From Pseudisothecium myosuroides (taxonomy: Eukaryota; Streptophyta; Bryopsida; Hypnales; Lembophyllaceae), in NCBI GenBank assembly GCA_951799445.1, contig OX637295.1, positions 6,944,001-7,008,000 on the forward strand: 64,000 nucleotides of DNA, written 5' to 3'. This document shows, one piece after another, positions 1 through 11,369 of the stretch. The number at the start of each line of letters is the position of its first letter. Position 1 is the first letter of the stretch. Made by a program: the position numbers and the translations under genes. The notes beneath the pieces are model-generated. The model saw nothing but the letters and a program-made list of their open reading frames with translations. It ran no database searches and was not told where the DNA came from.

Positions 1-321
1 GAAGGATGCAATAGTTATTAAAATCCACCAATAATCTACTGAGACTACCCTACGCTCGGGTCAGATTCGTTAAAAAATAAATAAAAATAAAAATAAGTAG
101 GGCATGAAATGAAATTTTCAAAAATTATAACACGGTGTATATGAACATTGTAGAAAATATTCATGGAAATAAAATGAAATTTGAAAAAAATGATGAAAAA
201 TGAAAAATGAAAAATAACATGCATACAAAAATGATTGCTTTATAAATATAAAAAAATTTAAGGAATACATAATTGAATGGCATAACATACAACTATACAA
301 CTATAGTGTATAGCATTATAT

Positions 322-2947
322 TTATGCTGATAAATTGGCCATTAAATCCAAAATATCAGAGTCTTCAAACAATTCCTCCAAATCTTGATCATCCAAATCA
401 ATCTCTTTCTCACACTCATCATCTACATTTGACTCTATACCAAATAATAAGCATGAGGTATTTGCTTCCATAGCTTGTATTTGGAAATCTCTGTCAAATG
501 CTCTAAGTAGTCCACATTTTTGCCATCCCTTAATAATCATGGCAATTTGCAATCCAATTGCTTTCCAAGCTTCAAACAACCAAGTGCATAACTTTTCTCG
601 CAATGTTCCAATACTCAAATCAAGCTCAATGTGCTTAATCCCACTTTCTATTTGTTCCTGGATACAAGATGCAGACCATTGTTTGAAATGCATAGTGAAG
701 CCACATTTAAGGGGCCTTTGCAAAATCACATCAGCAGGTTGGAACTTTGATGTGCAATTTGCAGGAACAAATAGAATGCTGATGAAAGGATATTGTACCT
801 TCATCCAATCTAAAAATTGTTTTGACTTGTGAACTGACCAACAATCAATTAACCATATCATTTTTTGCTTCTCAGGTAGCTGCAACTCCTGCTTCACATC
901 TTCAAAATATGGATGAAGAATGTCACGAACAAATTGTTGGCAAGTGCTGAAATTTGACCAATGATTTTCAGTCATTGTAAATTGAAAACCAGAGCTTAAG
1001 CAAAGTTTTGCCAAGTGAGTCTTCGGCAAACATCTCACTGTTTTACCTGTAAAGATAATTTGCATTGGCAACAAAGTCCCATTGGCTGCTGAAGAAACAC
1101 ATGCTGTGACTTGACGTTTATCTTCCATGCCAATTACTCGAATGTCCTTAGATCCCTTTTTCTCCCAAGTCCTTTCTCTTGCCATTGGTACAAGATGAAA
1201 ACCTGGACAGCATTCAAAATTTAGCCCATAATGTACCAAAAAAATTAACAAAAAACACTAAATTAACATCACTTTAATTAATAGAAGAGATGAGATTGAT
1301 GAGATTTACCAGTTTGATCCGTGTTTACCACCAAAGCCGGTGGAATATCATAAGCTTTTACAAGATAAGCTACTCTGAGAGCCATCAATCTTCCTTGATT
1401 CTCCCAATCGAAAGGAAGTTTTCCACATGCTGTAGTTGCACGTCTATAGCTCCACTTCAAATGATGCTTCAAAAAATTTCGTGTCCATTCCATACTCACT
1501 GTGAACTTCCCAAGTAGCTCAGGTGCACGGGAAGATAAGACTCCCAAGATTATAGGTTGTACAATTCCTGCACTCAATGATTGTCCTGCATCTCTCATGG
1601 CAATAAGCATATCACATATCTCTTTTAATACGTCAGGCCTTGAGGAAAGAGGAGACTCATGCTGAGAAGAGGGTACAAAGCTACTGTGCCTTTGAATATA
1701 GGGCAAAATTTTTGGCTTCAAAGCTCCGTCTTTAGTAAACCAACCAGCCATGGTACTTTGAGTAAGTCCATCAAACAATCCTGCATGTGATCCAGGATTC
1801 CTGTACAGAAAAAAATACTATGAGTTCAAAACATAAGCTTATATTTTTCATAGGAGTATTCAACATAAGCCTGATGTATTCAATGCATTCAACTTCTGTA
1901 GCCATGTCATGGAAGGCTGAAATACACAACATACTCTTGATCATTCAACAACAGGGATGACTGAAGCATAGTTTTGAGCAAATGAAATTGAATTTTATTG
2001 CAACTGATAATTTGATAATTCGTATTTACACAGGTTGTATAAGGTTATTCTCTGATTTTTCTGCTGACACAGATTAGGTACTCTCATGTCTGGGCATCAT
2101 CAAATTAACAGATTAACATCATCAAATTAACAGATGCAGGAACTCAAGCATACATGCATTATAAATGCCTGCAGAGATGGCAACAACCCATGATGGCATC
2201 AAAAAGGACTGGCCCAAGATTACTAAGTCCAGCGCTTATGTAAGACATAACTTCTTGTCGATGCATGCTGAATGTTGTATGAACTCAATCCAATACATAT
2301 TAGGGTAAATTGCTTATTAATAAAACATGTAGTTAATAAAACATCAATCTGTCGTATCTATTTGAACAACAAAGAATTATGATCATAAAATTTAAAATTG
2401 AACAAGAGCATTTTGAAACATACCTGTGAGCTATCTTCAAATAATGTAGTGCTCCCGAAATACTTTTGTGCTGCTTTACAGCTGCTGCGATTAGTGGCCA
2501 TGTGTCTGACGTGAACCAATTCTTGTATTTTCCTCTTTTCTTCTTCTTCCCTAGCTGTGAGGTTGTTGGTGACTCCGAAGACGTTGAAGTAGTGATTAAG
2601 GTCACCTGTGGCGATTCACGAGGCCTCCCAAGTCGTGGAACGGCAGAGGATGCTTCCTCAATAGAGATCGTCTTCTCTACCTTACGAGGCCTCCCACGTT
2701 GTCTCTTCACACTTGCATTGTTGGTGGAGTCATTGGACACTTGTTCACTTGTGTTGGCCAGTATCTTTCGAGGCCTCCCAATTTGCCTCTTCACAACTCC
2801 AGCAACTGTAGATGCATGACTCTCTGATAGTTGTTGAGAAACAACAATAGAAAGCTTCCTCAATTCCGCTTCACGTTCTTCACGACTGATTGGCCTTGTA
2901 AACCTTGTTAGAAGAACCTGCATGCTAGCCATAGTGAAAAAATGCAA
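322..2947 (-). CDS. Pogo-like transposase with AT-hooks (3 exons, 631 aa)
   Basis: Exons are 2947-2424, 1800-1310 and 1202-322. Both introns are GT-AG and the phases match, giving 632 codons with no stop before the end. Residues 53-61, 81-89 and about 105-111 carry three GRPR AT-hook cores (KRQIGRPRK, KRQRGRPRK, RLGRPR), which bind the minor groove of AT-rich DNA. Residues about 139-173 look like a helix-turn-helix. The catalytic core is a DDD triad: NTDQTG (D336, codon split by intron 2 just after it), IDCWSVHKS (D458) and TSKFQPAD (D496), with 37 residues between the last two. The C terminus is acidic. It would cut and paste its own element at TA. In-frame Met codons at 2932 and 2923 are alternative starts. 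An extra 5' exon is possible (see 2997-3260). Confidence 0.82.
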
Positions 2948-2996
2948 AATCTAGAAACTCTAAATCTAGCAGGAAAGAATTTGAAATCTACTGCAA

Positions 2997-3260
2997 CTAC
3001 CAATTTTCTTCTATACACTCCTCTACATTGCTCTCAGAAGATTCCTCTCTTTGCTCTCTTTTTATTTTCTTGCAAAATGAAATTGGTAGCAATCGCTTCT
3101 TTGATCTACACCTACATTTCCTTGCCTTCTCTCTGATAGCATCTACAAGTGACAAAGCTCCTGTTAATTTCAATTTACAAGAACAATAATCTGGTATACA
3201 ACGTACACAACTACAAATTTCAATAACTTCCATCGAGAACAAACTCCATAGATGACACAA
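2997..3260 (-). CDS. Possible upstream coding exon of the transposase, Cys-rich
   Basis: An 87-codon open frame ends about 50 bp upstream of the transposase start and lies inside the transposon. It encodes a cysteine-rich, then strongly basic, peptide (CSCVRC, CSCK, CRCRSKKR) that could bind zinc or nucleic acid. A splice from about 3005 (AATTG|GTAGTT) to the AG at 2929-2928 would keep frame with the transposase. It could equally be a separate small ORF or untranslated leader. No family is recognised. Confidence 0.3.
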   Translation of the reverse strand: MCHLWSLFSMEVIEICSCVRCIPDYCSCKLKLTGALSLVDAIREKARKCRCRSKKRLLPISFCKKIKREQREESSESNVEECIEENW

Positions 3261-3949
3261 TACAACGCAAATTGACTAATTTTTCTATGAGCAACGTCGA
3301 AACCAAAGCATCGTACTGTTCAGCAAAAAATGCCGAAGCCGTGTAGCGCCGAAGTGCCAAAGTCCTCGTATCGCCAAAGCCTAATTGTCGATAGTAATAA
3401 AGACGCCGAGAATTCTGCAGTGAACGTTGAGTAAAGCCACCTCAAAATATGGAAGACCCACATGTGGTCCCACAAAATTAATTAAAAGTGGAACTAGTGG
3501 CAGTGTAGTGTAGTTAAGCTATAGTGCTTTGCACTAAAGTCCGCGAATAATTCAGTATAAAATAGAACGAAAATTTATAAATTCTAAAATTGAATAACGA
3601 AGTGGGTATTTGGCCAAAAAGAAATTATTTCGTATGGGGTCTTACGAACCTGACCCCAACGTACGGTAGTCCATTCTCAATCTACAAGACACTTGCTTGA
3701 TTTGAGGCACTTTTAAGTTCTTAAGAGCGGTTTAGAGTAAAACAAAGTTGTTCGATGTTGATGAGCATGGCACATTCATTGGAAATTATAGATGCAAAAT
3801 TGTGCTTGGCAATCCAAGTTAAAAGGATAGTAGGGCAATTGCTGACACCTCCAATTTTAATACATTTTTTTCCCCTTTCTCAGCTTTCAAAATATGTAGT
3901 CCATGTAACTTATCTTTGGCAATGAAATTCCATTTCATTTGTTTAAAAA

Positions 3950-4376
3950 AAAAGTACTCCAGTTAGTTTCAAATTTGATGGAGAATTGACTCTGTAAGAA
4001 AGGTCTATAGGAGGCAATCCATTCCTAATCACACACCCATTCTCACTATGTAGGCTGTTCACTTTCTACTCAGAAAGAGATGAACAGTGATTAATTATGG
4101 TGTGGTTATCGATGTAGTTGTGGCCCATTTTGATTGGCTTCAAGACTCTCAATATTGCAACACCCCTTAGTCGATTTTGTTTTCAGCCCATCATCAGAAA
4201 TAGCAGGACCTATATCACCGGTGTGGGAGGGATAGAATCTTCCGTTGAAAAATTCATAGTAATTATTTTTTGAGAAATAGAAATCTAGAAAATTATGAAA
4301 GCCTTCTGAACTCTATTTCAGCACACAAAAAAATTTCCCCAATGAAGAAACCCGCCCTCCAAATGTGTGTAATTGC
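3950..4376. repeat. Dispersed repeat Q, copy 1 (interrupted)
   Basis: This stretch resembles 18950-19300: both contain a block ending GACTCTCAATATTGCAACA and both continue AATTGCTTAA then GTGGTTGGAAATGGG. Here the continuation is split by the piggyBac-type MITE at 4381-5264, with the right part at 5269-5300. In copy 2 the two halves are joined. The nature of repeat Q is unknown and no coding frame was seen. Confidence 0.6.
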
Positions 4377-4380
4377 TTAA

Positions 4381-5264
4381 CCCCAAAACGGGACCGTTGT
4401 CCCTTCAGGGGACAAATGCGTTTTCGGGCAGGTACCTATGGGCTGAAATTTTCTCCTGATTTTTTGAAATTTTTATTGGAGATAGAAAAATTGATAACCT
4501 TTGTAAGAATATAATTTTTTCACAATCAGTGCTTGGGAACAAAAGTTATGACCAAATAACTTCAAAACAAGGGATGGAGGGCAGCATGGGTAGCAAAAAA
4601 AATTGCAAAAATTAGAATATTTTTTTAAAATATTTTTTTCTCATAGATTATATTTTTGTCTATCTGGAATGCTTTGATTCATTTCATTTGGATTTATTAT
4701 GAGAAAGTTATGGACATTCTTGTTTTTCAGCCAATTAGAGCATCTTCTTGAAAAAAATAACTTGAAGGATGTATTTTTGAATGAAAATTTTCAAATTTTT
4801 CAATTTTTTTTTTGCATGGTTTAGTTTATTTGTTAGAACAATCTCATCATTGGGATTAGTGCATTTTAATTCCATCTAAAAGATATCAATATTTTAGATT
4901 TTCTTAAATGAAAATTAAGTTTTTTTGAATATTTTTTTTTCCTAGACTCTCAACCCAATTCTCCACTATAAAGATTAAAGCTCAAAACTTTGTAATGCAA
5001 AAATTTTAAGTTAAAAATGTTCAAAGTCAAAAAAATCTAGTTCCGCAATGTGTTGAAAAACTTGTTTTTTTTACTTTAAACGTAGATATCTTGCAATTTG
5101 AGAGGTCAAAAATTCTGAATTTTTTTCCACACACTCTCATACTAGTTAGGTGTAAGATCCTACGGTTAGATGTGAAAAAAAAAATTCAATTTTTTTATTC
5201 TTTGCTATAGAAATGGCAGTTTTGATTGATTTTTGGAAGAAAAAAGGCCTTGGTCCTTTAGGGG
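4381..5264. mobile_element. PiggyBac-type MITE, copy A
   Basis: It is flanked by TTAA (4377-4380) on the left and GTAA (5265-5268) on the right. Its ends read CCCCAAAACGGGACCGTTGT and TTGGTCCTTTAGGGG, i.e. inverted copies of the family terminus CCCCTAAAGGACC. It has no transposase ORF. The uninterrupted target can be read at 19268-19290, where AATTGCTTAAGTGGTTGG is contiguous. TTAA duplication plus CCC-initial termini is the hallmark of piggyBac. The superfamily call is inferred from termini only. Confidence 0.75.
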
Positions 5265-5390
5265 GTAAGTGGTTGGAAATGGGTTCCCTCCCTTAAGTAA
5301 GGAATGAAATTTTTTTGTCGGCATCTCTACATTGGATATGAAACAGAAAACAGACTTGAATAAAATGAAAGCCCAAGCACATGAAAACTA

Positions 5391-5640
5391 CACTAAATAG
5401 TGAAATTAGGTTGCCCCACACTAATTTCTCGACATTCTACACTATATCAACATGTACAGTTACTATACAAAGATGCAGTAATGTAAGAGCCATGTCTGTG
5501 ACATGGGTTGGTGCACTAAGTCATGGCTTGGGATTAGAGACAGGCATGTGCCTCCATCTGGACAAGCAATTAGCCATGAGGTAACTTCTCTGTGGTAAGG
5601 CAACCTAATTGTCAAGGCAACCCAATTTCACTATTCAGTG
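5391..5640. mobile_element. TIR element S, copy 1 (about 250 bp)
   Basis: It starts after TA (5389-5390) with CACTAAATAGTGAAATTAGG and ends ACCCAATTTCACTATTCAGTG before TA. The right end is the inverted repeat of the left. Copy 2 follows directly at 5803 and shares the central TA. There is no coding capacity. TA duplication suggests a Tc1/mariner-like or PIF-like MITE. Confidence 0.7.
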
Positions 5641-5645
5641 TACAC

Positions 5646-5797
5646 CAGGGCTTTTTTTTTTGGTGAAATTTTGTGAGAATTATAATTCCCTCTGACAGAT
5701 TTCCGCCACTGTGCCCGGCTCCTTCCAAATATTCACCAACAACCAGAGGGCACAGAGGGGCTCCACTGTTCATCTACAGTGCGAAAAAAAAGCCCTG
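5646..5797. mobile_element. hAT MITE 1 with exact 8-bp duplication
   Basis: A 152-bp element whose ends are CAGGGCTTTTTTTTT and its inverted repeat AAAAAAAAGCCCTG. The 8-bp direct repeats GTGTACAC at 5638-5645 and 5798-5805 flank it exactly, as expected for hAT. It sits at the palindromic junction between the two copies of TIR element S. It has no ORF. Confidence 0.85.
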
Positions 5798-5802
5798 GTG
5801 TA

Positions 5803-6335
5803 CACTGAATAGAAAAATTAGTTTGCCCCACACTAATATCTCGACATTCTACACTATATCAATATCATAGTTACTGTAGAAGGATGCAGAAATGTGGGAA
5901 ACATGTGTGTTACATGGGTTGGTGAACTGATTCATGGCTTGAGATTAGAGAATGTCTTGTGCCTCCATCTGAACAAGCAATGAGTTATGAGGTAACATGA
6001 GGTAGCTTCTCTGGAGCAGGGCTTTTTTTTTGGCTTTCTAGTGCCAGATTGCACCAAAAAAAAAAATCTGGCTAAAAAAGGTTATAAAAAATGTCAAAAA
6101 ATTTGGATGAAATCGCCAGACAACTTTGAAATTAACAATTATATTAGATGAAATCGCCTAATTGTGGATGAAAACCATACTATACATCCAATAAGTGGAT
6201 GAATGTTGCAATTTGGAGCACCACTATAACATTTTATATCGCCACTATGGGACTTCTTCAAAAATGAAAAAAAAAAGCCCTGCTCTGGAGTAAGGCAACC
6301 TAATTGTCAAGGCAACCCAATTTCACTATTTAGTG
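5803..6335. mobile_element. TIR element S, copy 2 (interrupted)
   Basis: It starts CACTGAATAG, runs parallel to copy 1 (shared blocks TTTGCCCCACACTAAT, CTCGACATTCTACACTATAT), and ends TTTCACTATTTAGTG before TA (6336-6337). A second hAT MITE (6017-6282) interrupts it. Without that insertion it is about the length of copy 1. Confidence 0.7.
6017..6282. mobile_element. hAT MITE 2 with exact 8-bp duplication
   Basis: The termini are CAGGGCTTTTTTTTTGG and the inverted copy ending AAAAAAGCCCTG, the same family as MITE 1. It is flanked by CTCTGGAG at 6009-6016 and 6283-6290. The 266-bp interior has no ORF. Confidence 0.85.
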
Positions 6336-6599
6336 TAGAGTCTTTCAGTGACATGAATGTCAACAATCAATTGAAGTGTCTGCAAGTTTTGAAGACCTTG
6401 ACCAACTGTACTCACTGTAGTATGTCAATGATTTAAAGCCCGCATACAATTTCCTGAATGACATTTTGACTAGCGTAGCAGTGGAAGGACATGCAACGTT
6501 GTAGCTGTCCAGCAAGGCATTTCGAGACCAGCAAGGCTTCTACACATTATGCTTTTAATTCCTAACTGACTTAAATTTCATGGTTTTAATCAAAATACA

Positions 6600-6815
6600 A
6601 TCGACTTAATTGATTGTATATTGAAAATTATAATACAAACAAGGCCAAATTTGATATCATGAGGATCATTCAGTGGTGAACATCACATGTATTGGTCGGT
6701 ATAAAAGTACAATTGATCAAAAAAGAGTCCCCACACAATCCACTTAAATGCAAAAAAGAAAACATAAGGCCCAATTGGACCTCATCAATGGTTCTTTAGT
6801 GGTTAATATTTGAAG
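6600..6815. repeat. Degenerate relative of the MITE at 28178-28410
   Basis: The right part (AAGAGTCCCCACAC, then AAGGCCCAATTGGACCTC, TTTAGTGGTTAA) parallels 28340-28414, which has AAAGTCCCCATATG, AGGCCCAATTTGGATCTC and TTAGGGGTCAA. It ends in TTAA. The left terminus is not clear. Confidence 0.4.
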
Positions 6816-7378
6816 TCCTTTATTTTGACATCCATAGTTTGAATGACGAACAAGGCCGGTTTGAAGTCCATGGTTTGAGGAGTGCTTTCAATTGGAGTGA
6901 TTGATGTGTCATCCAATGTAATGCTTTGCTGGTTCTTAAAAAATAAAATGTAATGCTTTGATTTCTCCAAAAAGTAATCTGAACTACCGACAAATTTGTG
7001 AAATGGGCGTCATTAAAGTATTTGTACAAAAGATAGAATTCAGAAAAAAATTCAGAAAACAAACTTGAGCGTCAAAGAGTTGCGAAGGATTCAGCTTTCA
7101 CGATGAAAAGAAATTTCCTTCAGTTGGAACTGTGAGAAAGGAAGCAATTCAGTGATGCCCTCACGAGGAAGGAGAATCCACAACTGATGACCACCAGCGC
7201 CGCTTTCCAACATCAAAAGTATGGTCCAAAAATAATTCAAATTTTGAAAAGCTCCTGTAGGTTAAAAAAAATTCATCAATTTCACAAGCTGTAAAGTGTG
7301 TTGGAAAGATGGGAGAGACCAATTTACAATATAATAAGTTTACATTACAAAAATGTAGTATCATACAATAAATTTTAC
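6816..7378. other. Gene-free stretch
   Basis: Nothing recognisable: short spurious frames and AT-rich DNA, with one slightly GC-richer patch near 7150-7200. Confidence 0.5.
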
Positions 7379-7580
7379 AAAACTTTAGAGGATATTTGAG
7401 GGGTCCGAAAGACTGCAAGTTCATGGGTTGTGGGAACGGCCTAGGAATTATAATTTGATGTGGCCGAGAGAGTGCCACGTCAGAAATTAATATATTAATT
7501 ATTTAATTAATATATTAAAAAATATATTATTTTTATTATTTTTATTATTTTAATATTCTAACAAGAGTGTGTTGGTTCTA
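7379..7580. repeat. ACGT-hairpin repeat, copy 1 (partial)
   Basis: It contains GGATATTTGAGGGG, then a TGTGG...CCACGTCAG motif near 7459-7483, then a long AT-only run. This is the layout of the elements at 11094-11369 and 34767-35083. The right inverted repeat is not clear. Confidence 0.4.
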
Positions 7581-8053
7581 CCATTTAGTACTACCACCTT
7601 TTGGTAAAATTAAGGCTTGCATTTTGTTAGGCATACTTTGAATGAAGGTATGGAGTTGCTCTAAAGATATTGTATTTCACAGTGATAGAATAGTTTACAC
7701 CATTTCAACCTTATTTCTTGGTCTACAACAATGCCGCAACAAATCTTCGACAATCTTCCATTCATTTTCTATGGGGATTAAGTCCTAAGAGTTTGCGGGT
7801 CAGATAATTTTATTAAACCATGAGCTTGTCTCTGTTGCAATGGAAGTAAGTGCAAACCCCTGAGCTAACACTTTGGTCTCATTATTTTTTGTTTTTGTTT
7901 TTGCACTTATTTAGAAGAATTTACAGTCAAAAAGTCATAAAAAGAGTGTCCAAGTTGTGATCGGTAAAAGTTTCTACAAATTAGGTGATTTTCCTCTAGA
8001 ACACTCCAATTCTTTACTTCTAAGGTCTCAATTAGGTGTTTAAAAGGTCGAAT

Positions 8054-8440
8054 CATTAGAAAAAAATCCAACCCTCATGAAGGCTGCTCTGGAGTGACAA
8101 GCCAAGCTATTAAAATGTTTGGCCTGTCATTCCAAAACTGTCCCTCGGTAAGCAATCAGCTTTGGCTGATTGCTTGTTGAAACGGTCAGAAATCGCAATT
8201 TTTTTAAAATCTTTTTTATTAAAAAATTAAATTAAATTAAATTATTATTATTATTATTTTTTAAGACTTAAAAGTAAATAAATAAATTTACTTGTAAATA
8301 TTGGTTCCTGCGCCTCTGGTGGTGTAGTTTCTGCTACGCGGAAATAAGGAAAAAACTAATTTTTTTGCAAAAAACTAAATTTCAGGGTCCCTCGGAGGGC
8401 TATGGAGCAGCCTTCCGGAGGCTCCAGATTTTCTCTAATG
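8054..8440. mobile_element. Short TIR element, CATTAG termini
   Basis: The left end CATTAGAAAAAAATCCAACC...GAAGGCTGCTC is matched in inverted form by GAGCAGCCTTCCGGAGG...GATTTTCTCTAATG at the right. The interior is A/T-rich with no ORF. No target duplication was found, so the superfamily is unassigned (the CATTAG end resembles CACTA-type ends). Confidence 0.5.
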
Positions 8441-10028
8441 ACAAGTTTGCAAGATATTCAAGCCTTGTTGGCAAAAGTAGTGGCAAGCTTCCTAATTTAG
8501 AATATAATTGGAATTAGACCAACAAGTGGATGTGACAGAACATGGCTATTTGAAAGTTAGTAGTTCATTATAGAAAAGTCCTATTAGCTCTAGGAATACA
8601 TGCAGTCAACCCATTTAAAAGTCACCATCCATTTTGAGAAAACCGTGGAAAGTTGGATTTGTGCTTTGCAGGTAAAATTCATATAGTACAAGGGACAAAC
8701 GACCAAAGATTGAAAAAGAAGTGTTTTTGATATAAAAACATGCTAGGATCTCAACGGCAAAATTGATTTGTCAAAATTCCCTTCCAGTCAAAAGATTTCT
8801 TTTCCATTGGGAATTGAAGGCGGTAATTAAACTTAGCCTTCCGATGAAAAGTGCAGAGTGAGAATATGAGCTCGCACTTATTGTTGGAGACTTCCTAGGA
8901 ATTACCCAAAAAAATTTGGATTTTTCTAAAACTCCAAAGATGACTTTGTAGTAAGTCAAACTCCTGAACTTGTGATGGGAAATTTTTGGAAATTATCCAA
9001 GTTGCAGTATAATTCTACTGAAAATTAGAATAGAATTTTTAATGATAGTAATGTGCCTTGACAAGTTTCAAAGCATTCCAACACCAACAAGTACTTGAAC
9101 TGGCAGCTTCCTTGAATTTAATTGGAATTTAAACAAGTTTGAGGTATTGACTGGCATACCGGGAGCGTATGACATCGAAATGAGGCCAAAGAATAGTCTT
9201 TTCTTACTTTCACAAACCCTCCAAACACTTCAAGCAAGCCAAAATATTTGAAAAACGTAAATTCCATCATTTGGGATTTTAAAATTTCCTAGTATTACCA
9301 ATTTGCTGGATTTTACAAGCTTGAATGACATGGGAGCAAAGAGTAGACAATCTTCAAAGCTAATTTGGGCCTTTTGGAGCCAATGGCACAATACATTTAT
9401 CATTTGGATCTTTTCTCCAAAATTTAAATAGGGTCCAACAGTAGATTCAATTTTTTTAGTAATTAGTAGTAATTAGAAGTTAATTATAAAAAAATCTAAA
9501 GCAGTTAAATGAATAAGGGAGAGGCCTTGGCAAGAGCATAAAAGGCCACTCCCTCCTCTCTCAAAACACCCCTTTTTTAGTATTTGCCAAATTTGTTGTT
9601 ATTTTGTTTACATATTGGTGTTGGTTAATTTGGACACTTTTGTGTCTATGTTGTATTTTAGAGCAATTTTTGCTCATTGCTTGAAGTCTTGGAGATTTTC
9701 TTAATGGGCAAGGGGGTCCCTTTGGATCTTGGTTAGTATCGCTTATTTTTGGGTTCGGTTTACTAAGATTCGTATGAGTTTTTCAATTTCACTAACATCT
9801 TGAGTGGTTACCTTGTACTAACATTCTTACACTAGCTTCTTGTCTAGGACTTCGCAATTTGTTGGAGAAATTCCCTCAGAGCCTTGACCTACAAAAACAC
9901 AAGATTACTATCCAAGTGTCACAGTCTTGGGTCTGTTAGTTGTGTTCGTTCATCACTAACATTTTGGGATTGTGTTTTGTATTTTCCTTCCTAGTTTCAT
10001 TTCGTACAATGACTTTGTCTCATATGGA
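8441..10028. other. Gene-free stretch
   Basis: Only short spurious frames; no splice-consistent coding exon and no repeat with clear ends was seen. Confidence 0.5.
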
Positions 10029-10032
10029 TTAA

Positions 10033-10961
10033 CCCCTAAAGGACCGAGGCCTTTTTTCTGCCAAAAAACACTGAAAACTGCCATTTCTATAGCAAACAGT
10101 AAAAAAAACTGAAAAATGTTTTTTTTGCAAATCTAACCGTAGGATCTCACACCTAACTAGTATGAGAATGTGTGGAAAACATTTCAGAATTTTTGACCAC
10201 ATAGATTGCAAGATATCTGTGTTTAAAGTGAAAAAAACAAGTTTTTCAGCACATTGCGGGACTAGATTTTTTGACTTTAAACATTTTTAATTTAAAATTT
10301 TTGCACTACAGAGTTTTGAGCTTTAAATCTTTATAGTGGAGAATTGAGTTGAGAGTCTAGGAAAAAAAAAGAAATTTAGAAAAACTTAATTATCATTGTT
10401 AAAAAAATTGTTAAGTAGAAGTAGGTACGAGATAGAAGGAAAATCTAAAATATTAATATCTCTTAGATGGAATTAAAATTCACTAATCCCAATGGTGAGA
10501 TTGTTCTGGCAACTAAACTAAACCATACAAAAAAAAAATGAAAAATTTGAAAGATTGCATTCAGAAATGAATCCTACAAGTTATTTTTTTCAAGAAGATG
10601 CTCTAACTGCCCGAAAAACAAGAATGTCCATAACTTTCTCATAACAAATCCAAATGAAATGAATCAAAGCTTTTCGGATAGACAAAAATATAATCTATGA
10701 GAAAAAAAATATTTAAAAAAAAATTCAAATTTTTGTCCATTTTTTTTGGCTGCCCGGGCTGCCCCCCGTCCCCTGTTTTGAGCTCATTTGGTCATAACTT
10801 TTTTTCCCGGGCACCCATTGTGAAAAAAATTATATTCCCACAAAGCTAATCAGTTTTTCTATCTCCAAAAAAAGTTTCAAAAAATCACAAGAAAATTTCA
10901 GCCCGTAGGTACCTGCCCAAAAACGCATTTGTCCCCCGAAGGGACAACGGTCCTTTACGGG
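10033..10961. mobile_element. PiggyBac-type MITE, copy B (reference-like)
   Basis: It is flanked by TTAA at 10029-10032 and 10962-10965. It starts CCCCTAAAGGACCGAGGCC and ends GGTCCTTTACGGG, an inverted repeat with one mismatch in the first 14 bases. It is oriented opposite to copy A and is similar to it throughout. The site TGTGTTTAAAGTGAA at about 10219 is the uninterrupted form of the target used by the nested insertion at 21711. No ORF. Confidence 0.82.
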
Positions 10962-11093
10962 TTAAAGCACGTGATATTTACCATCCTCTTGGTTTGGCTT
11001 AGATATACTTCTTCGTTAGCCCCAAACGGCGAAGCTTTGGTTTAGAGTATTTCACCCATCACTATTAAATCCTTTAAGATAGTTAATTAAAAT

Positions 11094-11369
11094 CAAAGCA
11101 TTAGAAGAGATTTGAAGGCTCTAAGAGCCCGCGAATTATCAAGCCCTGGGAATCCTAGGAACAACCTAGGAGCAGTAATCTGACGTGGTCAAGAGAGTAC
11201 CACGTCAGAAAATAATAAAAAAATAATTTTTAAATAATTTTTAAATAATTTTTATTATTTTTAATAATATTTTATTATTTTATAATTATTTTTATATTTA
11301 GACTGTTCCCAGCTGCGGGAACAACCTGAAACGGCCCCTCGCAGCCCTCAAATCTCTTCTAATGCTTTG
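11094..11369. mobile_element. ACGT-hairpin MITE, copy 2
   Basis: It has perfect 20-bp terminal inverted repeats (CAAAGCATTAGAAGAGATTT at 11094-11113 and its complement at 11350-11369). Inside is a perfect 10-bp hairpin, CTGACGTGGT (11180-11189) with ACCACGTCAG (11199-11208), followed by an AT-only tract. No ORF and no clear target duplication. Confidence 0.7.

Larger units (their letters stand above)
48..3666 (-). mobile_element. Pogo/Tigger-like DNA transposon, apparently complete
   Basis: The element is flanked by TA on both sides (46-47 and 3667-3668), the target duplication of the Tc1/mariner/pogo superfamily. The ends form imperfect inverted repeats: the left starts CCCTACGCTCGGGTCAGATT and the right, reverse-complemented, starts CCGTACGTTGGGGTCAGGTT. 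Inside, on the minus strand, lies a three-exon transposase gene that is open from start to stop. The termini match a 201-bp MITE at 30404-30604, so this copy could mobilise that family. The split transposase with AT-hooks is the main oddity. Whether it is active cannot be told from sequence. Confidence 0.85.
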
